Positions 62,500 to 64,000 of a DNA stretch of 64,000 nt are shown here, piece after piece; positions within the stretch are counted from its first letter, which is position 1; every line of letters begins with the position of its first letter. The notes below the pieces were generated by a model. That model did no database searches, was not told the DNA's origin, and worked only from the letters and a program-made list of their open reading frames with translations. The translations under genes and the position numbers were made by a program. The DNA comes from Paenibacillus algorifonticola. GTDB taxonomy: Bacteria > Bacillota > Bacilli > Paenibacillales > Paenibacillaceae. The stretch is taken from the NCBI RefSeq assembly GCF_000971975.1, contig NZ_LAQO01000003.1, positions 207,181-271,180 of the forward strand, in the 5' to 3' direction.

Positions 62500-63024
62500 A
62501 TGAACAAAAACTGGCTGCCCTCCCTCTGTACCTTATTGAACCTGGGAGCTGGGACATTGTCTTTACTTTTTACGATAAAAGGTGAGTATAAGCTTGCTCT
62601 CGCTATGGTTATGACGGCAGCTTTATGGGATGTACTCGATGGACTGCTTGCCAGGTGGCTTCATTGCATGAGTGACTTCGGCAAACAGCTGGACTCGCTG
62701 GCTGACCTGGTCTCCTTCGGAATTGCACCTGTATTTCTGGTCCTGCTGTACAAGCTGGAAGGTTCATTGTGGCTGGGGCCGATTGCCGCCGTATTATTTT
62801 TAGCTTGTGGCGCACTGCGCCTGGCGAGATTCAATATACATGGCCAAGTTAAAGGTTTTGTTGGTCTGCCGATTACAGCAGCAGGGGTTATTTTAGCGCT
62901 TGCTCCTATTTTAAATAGTCAAATGAAGCCCGCTGCTGCTCTTACCTTAATGGGTCTGCTCTCTGTCTTAATGGTCAGCCGAATTCCATTTCCCGCTTTC
63001 AAAAAAGACTACGCAAGGAAGTGA
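62500..63024 (+). CDS. pssA: CDP-alcohol phosphatidyltransferase, probable phosphatidylserine synthase PssA
   Basis: This 174-aa membrane protein has the CDP-alcohol phosphatidyltransferase motif D-G-x2-A-R-x8-G-x3-D-x3-D (DGLLARWLHCMSDFGKQLDSLAD). It starts NWLPSLCTLLNLGAGTLSLLF like Bacillus PssA. It likely makes phosphatidylserine from CDP-diacylglycerol and serine. AAGGGG lies 9 nt before the ATG at 62500; the long in-frame upstream extension has no site. The DedA gene follows after 7 nt, so lipid synthesis and lipid translocation are coupled. Confidence 0.88.
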   Translation: MNKNWLPSLCTLLNLGAGTLSLLFTIKGEYKLALAMVMTAALWDVLDGLLARWLHCMSDFGKQLDSLADLVSFGIAPVFLVLLYKLEGSLWLGPIAAVLFLACGALRLARFNIHGQVKGFVGLPITAAGVILALAPILNSQMKPAAALTLMGLLSVLMVSRIPFPAFKKDYARK

Positions 63025-63031
63025 GCCGGTT

Positions 63032-63523
63032 ATGACTTTTGCCATAGAAATGATTTCTCAGTACGGGTATTATGCCGTCTTTGGACTGCTTGCTCTCGGC
63101 ATTATTGGGCTTCCGGTTCCAGATGAATTATTAATGTTATTTATCGGATATTTATCCTCGATTATGGTATTAAATTATTCTATGTCTTTGCTGGTCAGTT
63201 TCATGGGAGCAATAACAGGCATGCTTTTAAGCTATACCCTCGGCAAAACATTTGGACAGCCTTTAATCGACAAGCACGGCAAGTGGGTCGGCCTCACAAC
63301 AAAACGTGTTGAAAAGGTAAAGGGCTGGTTTGCCCGCTTTGGCATATGGACGTTGTTTTTCGGGTATTTCATTCCCGGTGTCAGGAGCATGACCAGCTAC
63401 ATTTCCGGCATTACATCGATGCCTTTCCGTAAATATTTGTTCATTACGAGCCTTGGCTCACTCGCATGGGTGCTTATTTTTGTCACGATCGGCTATTTTC
63501 TAGGCGCCAGCATTAAATTTTAA
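63032..63523 (+). CDS. DedA-family membrane protein
   Basis: This 163-aa protein matches the DedA (SNARE-associated/VTT) family: ALGIIGLPVPDELLMLFIGYLSS, then a cytoplasmic segment GKTFGQPLIDKHGKWV and GYFIPGVRSMTSYISGITSMPFRKYLF (in part), with the conserved Pro-Gly and Arg of the re-entrant loop. Recent work shows that members move phosphatidylethanolamine or undecaprenyl phosphate across the membrane. The pairing with pssA suggests an aminophospholipid. AAGGAAG overlaps the end of pssA. Confidence 0.9.
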   Translation: MTFAIEMISQYGYYAVFGLLALGIIGLPVPDELLMLFIGYLSSIMVLNYSMSLLVSFMGAITGMLLSYTLGKTFGQPLIDKHGKWVGLTTKRVEKVKGWFARFGIWTLFFGYFIPGVRSMTSYISGITSMPFRKYLFITSLGSLAWVLIFVTIGYFLGASIKF

Positions 63524-63554
63524 ATCAATCATTAAATTTCAAATGAAAACAAAT

Positions 63555-63594
63555 AAGCCCCAACAGAAGAACTTTCTCTTCGGATGGGGCTTTT
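63555..63594 (+). terminator. Terminator of the pssA-dedA operon
   Basis: AAGCCCC (63555-63561) pairs with GGGGCTT (63586-63592), with inner GAAGA/TCTTC pairs. TTTT follows on the plus strand. It lies about 32 nt past the DedA stop. Confidence 0.85.
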
Positions 63595-63616
63595 CGGCTG
63601 CTGTAAAAAATAACGG

Positions 63617-63647
63617 TTGACCTTCACGCGCCGTCAAGGTGTACGAT
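63617..63647 (+). promoter_or_regulatory. MerR-type promoter of the last gene
   Basis: TTGACC (63617-63622) and TACGAT (63642-63647) are 19 bp apart, enclosing the imperfect dyad ACCTTCACG-CGC-CGTCAAGGT. This is the usual layout of an autoregulated MerR-family promoter. Confidence 0.75.
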
Positions 63648-63669
63648 GAATTTGTGAGGAGGTGAGCAA

Positions 63670-64000
63670 ATGGAATATACCATTCAGAAGCTAGGCTATT
63701 TGGCCGGCGTCAGCACGAGAACGCTGCGTTATTACGATGAGATTGGGATATTGAAGCCGGCTCGCATCAACTCTTCGGGGTACCGGATTTATGGTCAGGC
63801 CGAGGTTGATCTGCTCCAGCAAATTTTATTTTACAAGGAGCTTGGCGTCAGCTTGGAGGAAATTAAAGCAATCATTACGTCGCCGAATTTCGATGTTCAT
63901 GCGGCATTGCGGGAGCATCGCAGCAAGCTGCTTGAGCGCAGGCAGCAGCTGGATCAGCTCATTGCCAATCTCGACCATACATTATTGCAGAAGGAAGGGA
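63670..64000 (+). CDS. MerR-family regulator, 3' end beyond the window
   Basis: The first 110 codons are present and the frame runs off the window. It starts MEYTIQKLGYLAGVSTRTLRYYDEIGILKPARI, a canonical MerR winged helix (quoted in part), followed by NSSGYRIYGQAEVDLLQQILFYKELGV and a dimerisation helix rich in Leu/Gln/Arg. GAGGAGGTGAGCAA immediately precedes the ATG. The C-terminal effector domain and hence the signal cannot be judged. It is likely autoregulated through the 19-bp-spacer promoter upstream. Confidence 0.9.
   Translation, partial: MEYTIQKLGYLAGVSTRTLRYYDEIGILKPARINSSGYRIYGQAEVDLLQQILFYKELGVSLEEIKAIITSPNFDVHAALREHRSKLLERRQQLDQLIANLDHTLLQKEG

Overview
The window looks like chromosomal DNA of an endospore-forming Firmicute of the Paenibacillus type. 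Evidence is a tripartite germinant-receptor operon, a sigma-K remnant, a collagen-like/DUF4183 spore-surface gene pair, strong AGGAGG ribosome sites, sigma-A-type promoters and YesM/YesN-type regulators beside sugar-uptake genes. The genus is inferred from gene content only. No rRNA, tRNA, CRISPR array or intact insertion sequence was found.

Layout. 1-2.4 kb: decayed sigK fragment, an orphan ORF and a serine beta-lactamase-like hydrolase. 2.7-12.0 kb (minus): a compact nonribosomal peptide operon, A-PCP, then a GT1 glycosyltransferase, then C-A-PCP-TE-MFS, then MbtH, closed by a strong terminator. 12.4-16.5 kb: AT-rich accessory stretch with an NmrA-like reductase under a MerR-type promoter, an Rrf2 regulator plus Hsp33 behind a Fur-like palindrome, and a broken aldo/keto reductase. 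16.6-18.2 kb: spore-surface genes. 18.4-21.0 kb: OmpR-type two-component pair and a VOC protein. 21.2-28.0 kb: siderophore-type iron uptake (AraC regulator, YbtPQ/IrtAB-like ABC pair, binding lipoprotein, patatin) with a Fur-like box. 28.0-33.9 kb: flavin reductase, ger operon and a LacI regulator. 34.1-41.4 kb: myo-inositol operon iolDECAGB. 41.6-58.2 kb: a beta-mannoside locus (LacI, YesM/YesN pair, CUT1 permeases and binding protein, GH113 mannanase, cellobiose 2-epimerase-type enzyme, GH130 phosphorylase, GH2 beta-mannosidase, GH105/GH88-like hydrolase). 58.4-64 kb: divergent SAH-hydrolase-like protein with a Crp-family regulator, Gfo/Idh oxidoreductase, DoxX, PssA, DedA and a partial MerR gene.

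How the genes work together. The best candidate for an undescribed system is the four-gene NRPS operon. It has a Ser-like loading module, one condensing module with an Asp-like specificity pocket, a releasing thioesterase whose nucleophile is Cys instead of Ser, an exporter fused to the same polypeptide, and a glycosyltransferase whose C-terminal tail resembles the N-terminal linker of the downstream synthetase. This predicts a small, probably glycosylated, dipeptide that is made and exported by one machine.

The mannan locus forms a coherent cytoplasmic pathway: import of beta-manno-oligosaccharides, trimming by GH113 and GH2, epimerisation of the reducing mannose and phosphorolysis by GH130. 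Motifs, pocket codes and regulatory sites were read by eye. No database search was run.
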